A stretch of DNA of 64,000 nt, taken from assembly GCF_030272615.1 (NCBI RefSeq), contig NC_081411.1, positions 42,149,140 through 42,213,139 of the forward strand. Direction: 5' to 3'. Below the pieces are notes generated by a model that saw nothing but the letters and a program-made list of their open reading frames with translations, ran no database searches and was not told the DNA's origin. Source of the DNA: Cryptomeria japonica (Eukaryota > Streptophyta > Pinopsida > Cupressales > Cupressaceae). Made by a program: the position numbers and the translations under genes. Below, one piece after another: positions 23,988 to 36,599 of the stretch (position 1 is its first letter; each line of letters opens with the position of its first letter).

Positions 23988-25570
23988 TGTGGTACTTGCA
24001 AAAGAGAGGAAAACAACACAAACATACACACGAAACATTGCATCAAAGTTAGAAATCACAACAAAGAAAGTTAGTGAACCAAAAAGTCTTAAAATTGCTC
24101 TATGCTCCTCTATCTTTAAAGATCGTTAAGATTCAAGGTGGCTCTCAGCTTGGAAGAGCACTTGATCTCTTAGATGACAACCTAGAGAATGAGATTTAAA
24201 TGATTCTAGAATCAAAATAGATACAACTAAGATCCTAGCTATCTAATTAAGCTAAGATGAAGATGAGATATGAAAATGCTATGGAATTCAACTCACTAAA
24301 ATGATCTAAAGCATAATCTAAATGTTAAGTGCCAAAATGCTAAAGCTTGAAGACTTGAATGCTTGAGGATGACAAGATGAGCTCCTTAACCTACAAAATA
24401 ACTATAATGTAGATGCATGAAGGATTGATGTGTAGAAAGAGAAATGAGAGCACTATTTATAGGATAAATAGGGCAATGAATGGTTGAGATTGAATAATCT
24501 CAACAAGGGCTAGGATTGAAAGTTATCAATCCTTGTGAGGAATTCAATCCAATCCCAAGTTGACAAATGTCATCTTAAGAGGGGTTGAGAGGAGATGAAG
24601 GTTACCTTAGGAGGTAAGGTTGATATAACCATTAGTGGGGGACAAATTGGAAGGATCTTTTTCAATTTCAAGGAGCCTTCTTGGATAGATAAAGTCTTTT
24701 ATTCATTTGAAAAGACTTTATTCCAAATTTTCCATGTGACCCCCTCAAATTTGGGAAAAGGAAATGATTAAGTGGGTGATGGGAATCTTATGTAATTTTG
24801 GTAAAAATGATTTGATTTAGCCAAAATAGGGGATGTAACCTACATTTGTAAGATTTTGCATGTGGGGGGGATTTAAATAAATTTTGATTTATTTAAAATG
24901 CAAAAGAGTTTTTTAATTAAATATAGCTTTAATTAAACGGGGAAAGGAGTTTTGATTAAATAAGATTTATTCAATTAAATGGCTAGAGGTGATTTAATTA
25001 AACCTTAGTTTAATTAATAGATTAGGCTAGAAGAAATAGATTTTTTTTTTTTTGGCAAAAGTGGAAGACCACTTATATATATTAATAAAATAAAATAGTT
25101 ACAAAACCTGGCTCGATGAGCATACCGACAGGAAAGAGCCAGGAGAGAAAACCTCCAGTTATAGCTCAACTTGACACAACAAAAACCTAAAAACAACTAT
25201 GGACTAAAGCCTAGAACCTAAAATCTAAATAGCAAACTAGACATAAGGAAGGGTCATTACCAAAAACAAGGCCAATAACCCTTTTACAAAGATGATAATC
25301 ATGCATTATCATATAAAGCCAAAAAGGCCCAAGTGATCTTGATAAATATAGATTACAAAAAATCTTTAGAAGAGCAGCCGATCAAAAATGACAAAAACCC
25401 ATTGAAGGCACCATCCTATTTTTATCACATCAAAAATTAAACCAGAACCCTTTAGAGAGCTATTCTTCCATTACCACTGGAGACCTCTCTAGGTCATCAT
25501 GTTGATCAACAGGAAAATTCAAACCACTAGTGTCTTGCTACAATGAAGTGGAGCCAATTTCACCACCATC

Positions 25571-28500
25571 CTAAATAGAACCATGTTGAGGAGGAATATT
25601 TAGGTCTGGCATGGGATTATGCAGAGAAACCGATTGAACATCCGGATCTATTGTATCAACATGAGGAGCATGAAGGAGAATAAGATGGGCATTAACTTTT
25701 TGTTTAATTAGAACCATCATTTCATGTCCAATGCCCCTATAATGTTTGTCTAGAACCCTTTGAATAAAAGCAAAATTCTGCATTTCTAGTGAGTATTTGA
25801 TGTTGTCATAAATTGAAAGGAAAACATGCATGTTAAGGAGGAATTGCCATAGGAAAATACCACCTATGTAAGTTACCCCATCCCATAAGTCATACCTCTG
25901 CACTACAAGAAAAAGCTTATTATCTGGAAGGAAAACATCTTTGATCACTTTAGCAGCAATAATCTCCAAAAGAGGCAAGGATTGAAGAAGGTCAAGAGCA
26001 TTGGATTAGAAATATTGACACCATTTGAGAATGGAATATGATTCTCCTTGCTTGGGGAAACAAAATATTCTCACTGATAATCCTTTTAATACTCTTCCAC
26101 ACCTGATAGCTATGAGAAATAAAGACCGAACCAAGATGTTCGTCTGATATATGTTCAGAAAAAGGTTACTCCCACTCTTGCACAAAAATGTTAACCCTAT
26201 AATTTCAAGGCATGTACTCAAGGTGCTCTCTACGACATGTATGACATACTGATGAATTTTGTATATCGCTTATCTCTTTGACGTCCCTAGCTAGCTACAT
26301 TAAGAAAGCATTAACTTGCCAAAAGAAAATCTCGCATATTGAAGAGTGGGATAAAACCGCCAATAAATTGATGGAGAAGATAAATTATAGCAATCTGTCT
26401 GCTCAAGCCTTGAATTTCGAGGGAAATAAATATTGGTACATGGAATTATTTTTTCACATGCTTGAAGATAAAAATCAAGTTTATTACCATTGAAGCATCC
26501 GCTAAAAGGCCATTAATAACTGTTTGTACATGAGATCGTATGATTTATCCATAATATCTCGATATGCATAATATACGTCCTACAAAAACTCATATCAATG
26601 CAAACCAAAACACTTGAAATAATGATTAGGGAATTCTTTTAACAACTAAGCTTTTTCTGCAAGGAAAAAATATGACTTTATAGTATCATCCAGGTAAGAA
26701 ATGATGAAATTTAAATTAAAACCATCTTTTGCTGAGTTAGCAACTACACCATCACAACCCAAGTTAGCTAGTCTATCCATGAGCCTATTTCCTTCCCTAT
26801 ATGTGTGTGACAAAATAACTTATTCAAAAGTATCTAATAAATTCCAAACTTGAGTAAGAACATAATGAATGTGTCAATTAAAAGAATTCTTGCATTTACA
26901 AGCATTAATAATAATAGAGGAGTCCCCCTCAACATGAATTTTAGTGTATCCCATTTGTTTGGCTAGAATTAACCCTTGAAGTAAAGCCTAAGATTATACC
27001 AAATTATTAGTACCTAGAGGAAATGTAGATGATTTATAGGCTCTTATCTCCCTTTATCATCCCTAATGCAAGATCCAACACCTAAAGTACCCGGGTTCCC
27101 TCATGAAGAGCCATCAAAATTTAGTATAACAAAGTTAGTTTGAGGAGGTTTCCAGATAATAGAGGCCCTATCAATTTTGATTTTATTGTCTGATGATGGT
27201 AGAGTAGTTGTAGGAAAAACAACCCGTTTCCATTCCTTAAGAATGTTTGCATCTCATCAGGTGAACAATGAGCAAGCATGCTTCTGCACATAATAGTTAA
27301 CCAGTTTTGAGATTGTTTATTCTAAAGTCTCAAAAAAACACTCAATAGAAGATGACTGATTCCTTAATATTCTTTAGTTCCTCTCCCACCAAACTGAACA
27401 TAGAATTGTTGTTGGAATAACCAACCAAATGCAATAAAAAAATGAGGATCTAAATAAAATTGGCCATGATTGAAATAATTCCCAAAGGGAATTTGGAAGA
27501 GGCATAGAAAGACTCAATTTTTTCAAGATGAAACACAAACAATCACAAGAAAAAGTACATTGGAGAAACAAATGATCAACATCCTCATTGGCTTGGCCAC
27601 ATAAAACACACAAAAAAGGTTGAGCAATCTATAGTTTATGCAATTTGTCACTAGTAAGAATTTTTTTCTGAAGGGCCAACCATGAGAAACATCCTGTTTT
27701 TGGTAAAGCTATATTGTTCCAACAAAAGAAAAAAGGTCTTTGTTTAATTTGTTGAGTCACCTTTTGTTGAAGCGATTTATAACTAAGCTTAACTGAATAA
27801 GAACCATCTTTAGAAGGAGCCCAAATTACTTTATCTTCCTTATTAGATAAAAAAATTACTTGGTGAGCTAAAGATTGAAGTACTAACCCCAAAACATTGT
27901 TATCATCAATTATTTCAAAGAAATCTTTCCATATTACCTTACCTAAATATAACTCAACTACATCTACATAATGAATAAGTTTATCTCCCCACTTTTGAGA
28001 AGCAAATGGGATTACACCTTCTAGAATTTGCAGTTGAGATAATGGAGTATACCCATTCCAAGAATCATTCCAAAAAAGGATTGATTCACCATTATTCACT
28101 TGCCAAGAGATATAGGATGTGATCACTTCTCTGGATAGCATCATGAAGTCCCACATAATAGAACCTTTAGGGGGATTAGAAATTGTAAGGATTCTATTGG
28201 GATGTGAAGAGTCAAGGTATTTTGCTTGCATAATTTGACACCATTTTGTATTACGTTTAGCATACATTTTCCAAACCAACTTACCTCCAAAAGCCAAATT
28301 TCGTTTAGAAACATCATGTAGACCTACCCCTCCCAAGTTCTTATCATTCATCATGCTGGATAGAGAAGCAAGAGGAATCTTGTTTCCTTGGGATAAGTTT
28401 CCTTTCCAAAGTAAATCTCTAATAATTTTCTCTATCTGAGTTATAACAGATTTAGGAGCCTTGAGCACAAAGATGTAATAATTAGGGATTGCAGTTAGGA

Positions 28501-30937
28501 CAATTTTGATGAGAAGTATTCTGCCTAAAAGAGAGAGCCATCTAACTTTCCAGGCTGCAATTTTGTCTTTAGTTCTATCTATGATATTTATCCAGTAAGA
28601 AGACCTATTAGCTCCCATAAAAAAAGGAATGCGTAAATAGGTGCAAGGAAGTTCATCAACCTTAAAACCAAAATTTTTAATAATCTTTTTTCTTATAGCC
28701 CACCTTGTATTGAATATGAATATTTTAGATTTGTGTGCATTAATCCTCTGATTTGAAACTGACAAATAAGCTTCCAAGGAATATTTCATATGCTTAGCTT
28801 CAGAAATAGATGATTTACCATAAAGAAGAGTGCCATCTACAAATAAAGTATGGGTGACAGCAATATTAGTACTTGGAATTAGAATCCCTTGCCAATTTCC
28901 ATTGGCATTCTTAAAATTGATCAATTTGCTAAAGGATTCAGCCATGATTCTGAATATAAAAGGGGATAAAGGATCCCCTTGTCTAAGGCCTTGAGTCCTT
29001 GAAAAAAATCCCATTCGGGACCCATTGATGGTGACTGAAAAATTTGCTCTGAAACACATGCCTTGATCCATCTACACCATTTTTCTGAGAAGCCAAATTT
29101 GTGAAGTACTTTCAAAAGGAAATTCCAATCCACCTTATCATATGCTTTCATCATGTCAAGTTTAACAATAAAAGAAGGCAATTGAGATGAATTAATTGAG
29201 TGCACGACTTCATGAGCAACTAAAGCACCTTCAGAAGTTTCCCTTCCAGGAACAAACCCTCCTTATTCCAGAGATATAATTTTTGGAATTAGATAATGCA
29301 ATCTAAGATAAATGGCCTTAGTGATAATTTTATAAATAGTGTTCCATAGTGAAATATGCCTAAATTTTGCAAAGGTCTTTGGCTCCTTAACCTTAGGAAT
29401 GTTTGTAATATTTGTGGTATTGAACATTTTTAAAATTGAAGAGGTTCTTCTTGATTCTTCTAGAATAGAAACCAGGTCAAAACAAATTACATCTGAACAT
29501 TTTTGAAAGAAAAGGGTCGTGAATCTATCAGGCCCCGGAGCTTTGTCTGGAGATAATAAAAAAACTACCTTATGCACTTCTTATAAAGTAAAAGGTTTCA
29601 TAAGAATATCATTGTCTTGTTGTGATACTAAAAGAGGAATGGGAGCTAAGACTTCTTGATCATTTACATTCGCCTTATTAACATTTGCAAAGGAAAGTAG
29701 AGTTAATAAGGACTTGAAAAATGTAACTCCTTCATCCTGAATCTCCTGTACACTAGTAAGGACTTTACCTGTCTTAGCATCATTAATTGAAAAAATAGTC
29801 AGCTACTACTCTTTTTGCTTTTGCAGATGCATGAAATTTTTTTGTGTTCCTATCCCCTTCTTTCAACCAAAGTTCTCTCGATTTTTGTCTCAAATAGATT
29901 TCTTCTCTTTTGTTAAGTTCTTCCCATTTTCATTGTAAATCTCTTTGCTTATTATAAGTGGAAGTATCCATACCATTCAAAATGATGTTCTGATGAATAT
30001 CATTAAGTTCTCTTGCAACTGATTCTTTCTCCATAAAAATATTTTTGAATGAGAGCACATTCCAAAGTTTAATTTGTGTTTTAACATGCTGCATTTTCTT
30101 GGAAAATTGATACATCCTAGATCCATTAAAACGTGGAGCATTCACCCACCATTGTCTCAATAGAGGGAGTAAATGTGGATGCCTGAACCATATTCTCTCG
30201 AACTCAAAATTTGGTTGGTGAGAAGGCATTTGAGAGCTTGAAGAAATGAAGAATGAAATAGCAAAGTGATCTAAACAAATAAGAGGTAAAATGTTCGTTT
30301 CAATTTTAAAGTTTTTAAGTAGCAAATTTTGAGATAAAGAATCTATCTAATCTCTTAGTAATTTGTGTGAAATCTCTCTCTTATTTGTCCAAGTTAACAA
30401 ACCTTTCTGAGGAACTATATCTTGTAAAGCATTGTCAGAAATGAAGCTTACAAAGTCATCAATAGTCTTATATGGGGGGATAATACCTCCCAATTTCTCT
30501 TGAAAAGAGACAATGGCATTAAAATCCCCACCCAAAATAAAATTATGATCAGGGAGTTGTTGAATAATCATTGATAAAGAATCTCAAAGTCTCTTTTTCT
30601 CATAGGTCTGTGTGGGACCATAGACATTTATAATTTTGAATGAGAGATCAAAACACTAAACATTCATCATTTGCCAATTATTGCTTTCACCAACAATCTC
30701 TATAGTCAACTTCTTTAGATTCCATAAAACTAATAAACCTCCAGATGCCCCTATAGTTGCAACATGAGAAGCTTTCCAGTTAGACCATTTAGAAACCATT
30801 GATTGAAATGTTTTTAATGATAATTTTGTCTCTTGTAAAAGCATAATATCTGCACCTAACAAGTCAAGATGGTGATTGACTTGGTTTCTCTTGTTAGAGG
30901 CATTAATACCTTTGACATTCCAAGAAATAATCTTCAT
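25571..30937 (-). pseudogene. LINE ORF2: endonuclease, reverse transcriptase, zf-RVT, RNase H
   Basis: Starts MKIISWNVKGIN (30937) with the apurinic-type endonuclease blocks LLQETK and GGDFNAI (about 30530) and LTWTN. RT follows: SPDKAPGPD (about 29550), KLDMMKAYDKVDW (about 29160), QGLRQGDPLSPF (about 28990) and the catalytic box, which reads FVDG where F-A-D-D is expected (about 28840), so the RT is inactive. A zf-RVT motif (CVLCGQANEDVDHLFLQC) is at 27560-27610. RNase H is recognised by FDGSS..GNPG (27100), VEGDS (26930) and YREGNRLMDRLANLG (26760-26800), with stops and two frame changes. The same frame as RT reappears at 26221-25571 as about 200 codons with one stop, a C-terminal extension I do not recognise. 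Acquisition of this RNase H type by plant L1 elements is established. Confidence 0.9.
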
Positions 30938-31040
30938 TGTTGTCGAGGAGAACAAAATGCTCTCCTCAGACATATTGTAAATGAAAATTTCCCATCTAAG
31001 GTGGATTGAATTCCAACCTCAATCTCCTCTTTAAGTTTAG

Positions 31041-33403
31041 CTACAGTTGTTTTTCTCCCTCTAGGCTTTGGAGAATTCTTAACACGACCCTGAGAAGTTG
31101 GAGATTGAGAGATGGACATGGACTATGAAAAATCAAAAGTTGACTCAAGATGTTTCGAAGCATTGAAATCCTATTTATTGGAGCTCTTATCCTCTTGAGG
31201 TTTAGATGCAAATGGTGATTGACAATAGAAATGATGAATATTATCAGCTTCATCGTGATCAAGTAAATCAAAAGTTAGTGATCCCTCATTAACAAGTGGC
31301 AAACCATTAACAAGATCAAAACCAAGGGGCAGATCATTATTCTAATGAAACTCTATTTCTATTTGTGTACTGATATATACTTTTCTAAAATTCCATTAAG
31401 ATGATAGACTTCAGGTACATCTTCTTCATGCAAAATCTCATCTACAATTTCATCAAAAAGTTGGGATTCTACAGATCAAAGCAAATCATTAGCTATTAAC
31501 TCCAGATCATTTGGAGGATTTTGGGAAGCTAGATATTGGTGCCATTGAAGATAAAAATGTTGTTTATGGCTATCTGAATGAAAGTTGTTCAGAATATGAA
31601 TTGGTAACTTGTTATTAACAATCTCATATACTAGGTTTTCAAAGTAATCCATTCTCTCTTTTTTGGGAGTCAAAAAGGTTGGAATGTGAAAAAAACCCCT
31701 CTTTTATCAATTGGAGAACTTCCTTGGTTATACTAAACTTGGGAAATTTCAAATCAAAATTCTCGGGGATAGCCAAGTGCTAAATAGATTGATTCATCTT
31801 AGATGAATTTACAAAGGAAACAAATAATTCCACCAATGACTTGAGAAAGAGAAGAAAAGTATGTTCTGATTTATTAATGGAAAACCCTTGATAACCCCAT
31901 AAAGAGAGGTATTTATTGTTATGACCAGCCATATGTGAATTAGGTTCACAATATTTCCATGAGTTTTTAAGAGTACATGATGAAGGGTCAAAAGAATGGT
32001 CATCACACACCTTAATCTCTGAACAAGAGGATCCTTGACATTGAAAATTAAAATGACCCAAAAAAAATGAATGACAATCAACAGCCACCGGATCTTGTAT
32101 AGACACTACTTGCTCCCAACAACCATATTTCGAAGCAATAGAGATTAAATTTGGAAAAGCCTTGGAAAGATCTAGCAACAAACATGCTCAAATAGGAAGA
32201 TGGGTCATCTCAAAAGGTATAAGGTCATGCTTTACAAAAATACCCATATGATTTGAAAAGAGTTCAATTAATTTGAAATCTCTATATTCTAAAGGGAGAT
32301 CAGGAAAAGAAACCCAGAAAGGGGCAAACTTGCATATGTTTAAATCGATTTTAAAATTAGAAATCCATGGGATAGTAAATAGATCAAATCCCTTGTAAAA
32401 CCAACCTTTAAATCAGTGAATCTTATCTCTATTCTCTTTTGACTCAAAAATTGCAATGAAGAACTCAAAACCATTATCAGTATTAAAAATCTCTTTAACA
32501 CCTGCCCAATATTTTTTACCCCAATCATTTTATTCAAAGGATGATGGAGAGGACTTCCAGAACTTACCAATAAGAGCTCGTTCTTTAAGATGGGAGACTT
32601 GTGGCAAAAGCAAATGTTCAGGAAGCATAATCAAACAAGTGGCCTTTTGCCTAACATTTTCCATTGTGAAAGCATCTTTCTTGTGAGGCAACTCGTTACC
32701 ATGTAACTTATTTCTCCAAACTTTGAATGAATCATGAGGTACCCTCTGGGAGCCCTCCAAATCTAGCTTCCGCAAAGTCTTTGTATGATTTTGTTTGAAG
32801 GGCGGTCTAGGATTCAAAGAAGATACCTAAGGTTTATCATTATCATGCAGAGGGATATTAATTGGGTAAGACAGAAACATAGGTTTTTGCAGAGGAATAG
32901 AGTTAGGCCAAGAGGGAACTGGATTGCGTGGAGGAATGCATTTAGGCCATGAAAGGTGAGGCCAAGAAAGCCCTTTCACAAAAGCTGCATTAGGGTTTTT
33001 GGATTTCAAGTATGTCTCTGCCCTAAATCGCAGTTTATCTAAAAACCCCAAATTTCTATCTGGTTGTTTTGAAATAGGGGACCAATCATCCTCGCATATA
33101 TATTGAAAACAAGATGTTTTCCTTAGACAATCACTTAGAAGGGCGGTAATTTTTTGAAGATAGATGTTCGATAAATCCATAAAAACTATTTCCATGTTGA
33201 CCTCTAAAACCTCCACCTGCTCCTTGTTGGTAATCTTTTGGTGACAAATGTTGGCAAAAACCATAAAGGCTATTTCCATGTTCGCCTCTGAAACCTCCAC
33301 CCGCTCCTTGTTGAAAATCGCTCCATTCTCTACCATTGTATTGAGTCCTTGCATGGGACGAGGTTTGAAATTTTTTTCCCGCCGAAGACCAGCTCTCCTT
33401 CAT
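31041..33403 (-). pseudogene. LINE ORF1, DUF4283-like (decayed)
   Basis: Nucleic-acid-binding ORF1 of the LINE, broken into several frames. Near its start (33131-33403) is a repeated QGAGGGFRG-H/Q-GNS unit. A DUF4283-like core follows: LKERALIGKF (about 32560) and, in another frame, CKFAPFWVSFPDLPLEYRD (about 32280-32335), which is the characteristic tryptophan/leucine-proline block. A Cys/His-rich stretch with C-x5-C and CDDH lies near 31960-32040, where plant LINEs have a zinc knuckle, but the canonical spacing is not preserved. The assignment rests on these blocks and on position upstream of the endonuclease. Confidence 0.75.
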
Positions 33404-33561
33404 CTACTCCATCAGAAGAAATGGATTTTAATCAAGTGTTTAATTTGATTAATAGGTTGATAGGGATATTAACTAAACCTTAATTTAATTAATAGATGAA
33501 TAAATGATGATTAAATGAATAAAATTCATTTAAATAGTTGTGCAAGTTTTAGGTGTCTACA

Positions 33562-33577
33562 TTTTGCCCCTCTTTGA
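33562..33577 (-). other. Polypurine tract of gypsy element 1
   Basis: TCAAAGAGGGGCAAAA on the - strand directly against the LTR start TGTAGACAC. The same tract occurs at 45089-45104 and 56203-56218, which ties the three LTRs to one family. Confidence 0.85.
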
Positions 33578-33963
33578 AGTGACGTGTCACCACATGTTGA
33601 TTCAAAGAAAAACATTTTATTTCTCGCTGAAATCATCAATATGAAAAATTTAGTCGATATGAAATATCGATATGAAGTTGATATTCAGTATGATGATATG
33701 CCCCCTCGTGCGATAAATTGAGAAAAATTGTGTGTGTTGAGGGAGTAGTGCAAAGTGCGACGATTTTTGGATGTTTTGTTTGAAACTTTTTTTTTTTTTG
33801 GTCTTTTTTAAATTTTGGATTTTTTTTTGGATTTTTAAAATTTATCACCCAATAGATTTTATTAAAAATGATATTTAAAATTGGCGGCGGGACTATGTAG
33901 GGAGAGTGCACACATGCCCCACACATCCACCGAGGCATCATAGCGACCTAAGTCATCATGGGC
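33578..33963. other. Spacer between gypsy polypurine tract and PMD gene promoter
   Basis: About 390 bp containing long T/A runs (33780-33840) and no gene. The first 50 bp keep the same layout as the sequence after the tract at 45104 (a short inverted repeat, then a TTCAAAGAA block), showing common descent of the two gypsy copies. Confidence 0.6.
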
Positions 33964-33970
33964 TATATAA
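33964..33970 (+). promoter_or_regulatory. TATA box of the antisense PMD gene
   Basis: TATATAA, 73 bp before the ATG at 34043, leaving room for a start about 30 bp downstream and a leader of about 45 nt. It lies on the strand opposite to the gypsy element and suggests the PMD gene once had its own promoter (inference). Confidence 0.6.
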
Positions 33971-34339
33971 GCCTCCAAGGGCCCATTTCCACCTCATTTG
34001 CACTCATCTTTAGAGAATTAGAGCTTTGAGGAGAGAGAGGAGATGGAACCCCCTACCACCATCACCGTTTCGAGTGCATTCATTGATTTGAGAGACCCCC
34101 AGAATATGGCCCATCGGTGAGTTCAATCTTCTAACCCTTCTTGTAAAATTTTAGCTTAGATTTTAGTCATTTTTGGTAGATTTTTGGATTTTTCGAGCTA
34201 GCTAGGCTTTGTTGCACGTTTTTAATTTTTAGCTTCTTTTTGTGCATTTGATCCTTCTTTTTATGCATTATGATATTTTTTTATGACGCATTTAATCGCA
34301 TTGAATTTTGTCAGATTTTGTATGGTCAAAACAGTTTTT

Positions 34340-34507
34340 GTGCATATGGTGAACATAGTGGCGCATCTGATGCATTTCATAATGCATTTAATAAACAATA
34401 TGGCGCATATGATAAATATTATAGCGCATATGATGAATCTTTTAGTGCATATGACAGATTTAATAGCGCATTCGATGAGTGTTTTAACGCATATGAAACA
34501 ATGATGA
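34340..34507 (+). repeat. Eight 21-bp tandem units in the PMD intron
   Basis: Eight consecutive 21-bp units start at 34340, 34361, 34382, 34403, 34424, 34445, 34466 and 34487, with the core GCGCATATGAT. They fall inside the proposed intron. In the frame 34270-34629 they read as seven-residue units of the form A-Y/F-D-x-x-x-S/N, the period of a heptad. Whether this was ever translated is unclear, since the unit length alone would give an open periodic frame. Confidence 0.85.
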
Positions 34508-36299
34508 AATATTTGATTTTTGGAATTTTTTTGACATGTGTAATTTTGATGTTTAGAATTGTTATGAAGTTTTACACCCTGTCAAAGTGTCAGTTTCAAT
34601 TGAATGTGTTGATTTTGGTCAGTAATTGATGTTTTTCGTTATGAGTCTGTTGTGTTAGTTCGATTTGTGGTTTGGATAAATTTGGTCAAAGTCGATATGG
34701 TTCAAATTCGTTGAGTTTGTTTGTGATATGGGTCGGATTTCTATATGAGTCTTGTTGTCATTATGAGTCATATTTTGTTATGGGTAAACTGTTCATCATG
34801 GGTCAACTTGTCATGGTGGGTCAACTTATCGTGATGGTTTGGATTCGATATGAGTCAATTGTTGTTCGATATGGGTCAATGTTTCTAATTGTTTGATTGA
34901 TTTGCGATATGAGTCTGGACTGAACGGAACTTGACTAATTGGTATTGGAAAGTGATTTTTGATAGGAGTCCTGATATGAAGTGTGTTGCTGATTTGTGAT
35001 ATGATCTTTGATATGGGGTGTGATTGATTGATTTGAATAGGTCTTAGTTGATTGAGTGACTTTCATCATTTGATTTGTGGATTGCTTGATTGTGTAGAAT
35101 AGATGTAACTAATAGGATGATATCCATGTATTTTTATAGGTAAATCGAGGAGTCCTCTTGCTTCAAGAAAAATTTCTAAAGATGTTTGTGATGAGAGATT
35201 GATTAAGCGTTAAGGATTTAGCAGTCATAGAGGCTTGCAGTCTCATCCATTTGTTACACATGCCGCCCTATCGAAAGAGTAGGGCACTACTCACTGCGTT
35301 GGCCGAGAGATGGCACAATGAGCATAAAAAATTTCATTTGTCGATGGGTGAGATCACAGTGATGCTAGAGGATGTCTATTAGATTCTGCGAATTCCGATC
35401 ATAGGTGAGCTTGTGGCATACAATGTGGAGGAGGTCGGCGGGATAGATTCTCTACAAGAGGTGTTTGTTGATCCACAGATTACAGGTTACTCTATGGCAT
35501 GTCAGGATATGGTGAACATTTATGCCCCACTCCCTTTAGTTTTAGCAGGTTCGATTGGTAGCTTCCTGATTCCAGACAGGAGGTCACATGGTTTATCAAT
35601 TGGATGGGGCTGAGTGCTCCCATAGATGGTGTAGGTGTAGACACGATACGCGTGGGGTATTTGTTTGCTTGCCCATTTATACCATGAGATTCACCAGGTG
35701 GTTTATGATGATGCATCTAGCCTAGCTGTTGGGTGCACTCTACTGCAGATTGGGGTGTGGGAGCAAATAGACGTGACCCGTCCACTGGGAGAGAGGCAGA
35801 CCAACAAGGGCACCTTTTATCATGATGTACAGTGAGGTCACTTCCTAGCCAATGCTCGGGAAGTTAGAGTATTGGAGATGATCTTTTGATTGTATGGAGA
35901 CAATGATTTGGAGGCCTTATCGAGGGAGTGAGCTATGGCCAGAGGATGCTATTGAGGTGCCCCACTTGTTTATGAGAAGATTCCTTTTGGGTCATACCCC
36001 ATATGTGATAGATAGGTTCATTCTTCGTCAAGTATATCGATAGTCTGGGCACGTGCAGTCGATGCTACAACGGATGACTATGTACACTCAGGTACATAAG
36101 GAGAGGGTAGATTGGGGACCTACCTTTGATTTTTCTATAGCTCAGACGGAGTTCCATTCATTGCCTTTTTGTGTATGGAACATGTTTGAGGATATAGCGG
36201 ATGGAGGGATGACTACAAAGTATACAAAGTACTTTTTGACACATAGATTCCCTCAACTAACAGGAACAAGAGAGCCGATTCCTACACTGGAGGAGATCG

Positions 36300-36595
36300 A
36301 TGAGGTGGGAGGAGAGGACAGGGTAGAGGTAGGAGGGGTGGGAGAGGTGGAGCTATTGGACATGGTCTAGTAGCAGGTGGTGGCGGGGGAGGAGGAGGAG
36401 ATGAGGGAGGTGGTGGGAGAGGTGTGAGGGGTAAAGGCAAGAGGGGTGGGAGAGGTGGAGCTATTGGACATGGCTAGGGAGTAGGTGGTAGCGAGGGAGG
36501 AGGAGGAGATGATGGAGGTGGTGGGAGAGGTGTGAGGGGTAGAGGAGGAGGATGGAGAGGGGTTGGTTGGGGCGGACCGGTATAGGTGGAGGATG
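36300..36595 (+). repeat. G-rich tail repeat of the PMD gene
   Basis: About 300 bp, almost only purine and mostly G on the + strand. It has two copies of a roughly 108-bp unit, the second starting about 36441 and sharing GGGGTGGGAGAGGTGGAGCT. Read in the RGG frame it gives a glycine/arginine-rich tail of the kind that binds RNA. The strand could form G-quadruplexes. Confidence 0.75.
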
Positions 36596-36599
36596 TGGC

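Larger units (their letters stand above)
25045..33413 (-). mobile_element. Plant L1-type LINE, near full length
   Basis: An 8.4-kb non-LTR retrotransposon on the - strand. The A-tail appears as a T run (25041-25053) on +. A 16-bp target duplication with one mismatch flanks it (25029-25044 and 33414-33429, AGAAGAAATRGATTTT). From 5' to 3' it has ORF1 with a DUF4283-like region, then ORF2 with endonuclease, reverse transcriptase, zf-RVT and RNase H, then a long 3' extension. All parts carry stops or frameshifts. A near-complete length, a clean duplication and a tail are strong evidence for insertion by target-primed reverse transcription. The insertion point is in an AT-rich palindrome of the gypsy LTR. 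Confidence 0.95.
23988..33561 (-). repeat. Gypsy LTR (3' LTR), split by a LINE
   Basis: The right end is clear. TGTAGACACC on the - strand (ending at 33561) abuts a polypurine tract, exactly as in the gypsy LTRs ending at 45088 and 56202. The left end near 23988 (TGTGGTACTT on +) is a proposal based on TG and on similar layout. Without the LINE and one copy of its duplication the LTR is about 1.19 kb. A TATA-like TATTTATAGG stretch lies near 24453-24462. The part next to the right end is a series of AT-rich palindromes (24890-25025 and 33430-33540), as in the LTR at 44285. Confidence 0.7.
34043..36595 (+). pseudogene. Plant mobile domain (PMD) gene, 5' part, antisense to gypsy
   Basis: Proposed exon 1 is ATG 34043 to 34116, ending at a good donor (CG then GTGAGT). 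An intron of about 1 kb follows, with acceptors at 35138-35139 or 35148-35149; the second keeps the frame. Exon 2 then shows a PMD-type sequence like those of MAIN and transposon-linked proteins: MPPYRKSRALLTALAERWH, HLSMGEITVMLEDVY, ILRIPIIGELVAYN, PLVLAGSIGSFLIPD, and later FDFSIAQTEFHSLPF (36130-36170). It is dead: there is a frameshift near 35212, a stop at 35380 and many later stops. The end (36300-36595) is a Gly/Arg-rich RGG-like repeat. The gene is cut at 36600 by an LTR element and resumes at 43466. A PMD gene antisense to a gypsy element fits the extra antisense frames known from Ogre/Tat elements. Confidence 0.82.

Noticed and set aside
26278-26493. 71-codon + strand frame inside the LINE
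   Set aside because: Antisense to the LINE ORF2 region, with no recognisable domain. Probably chance.
34340-34507. CRISPR-like array of regular repeats
   Set aside because: The units are contiguous without unique spacers, and the setting is a plant retrotransposon. It is a minisatellite.
34270-34629. 119-codon frame with heptad repeats as a stand-alone gene
   Set aside because: It lies within the proposed PMD intron and its openness follows from the 21-bp period. Kept as a repeat and as a finding, not as a gene.
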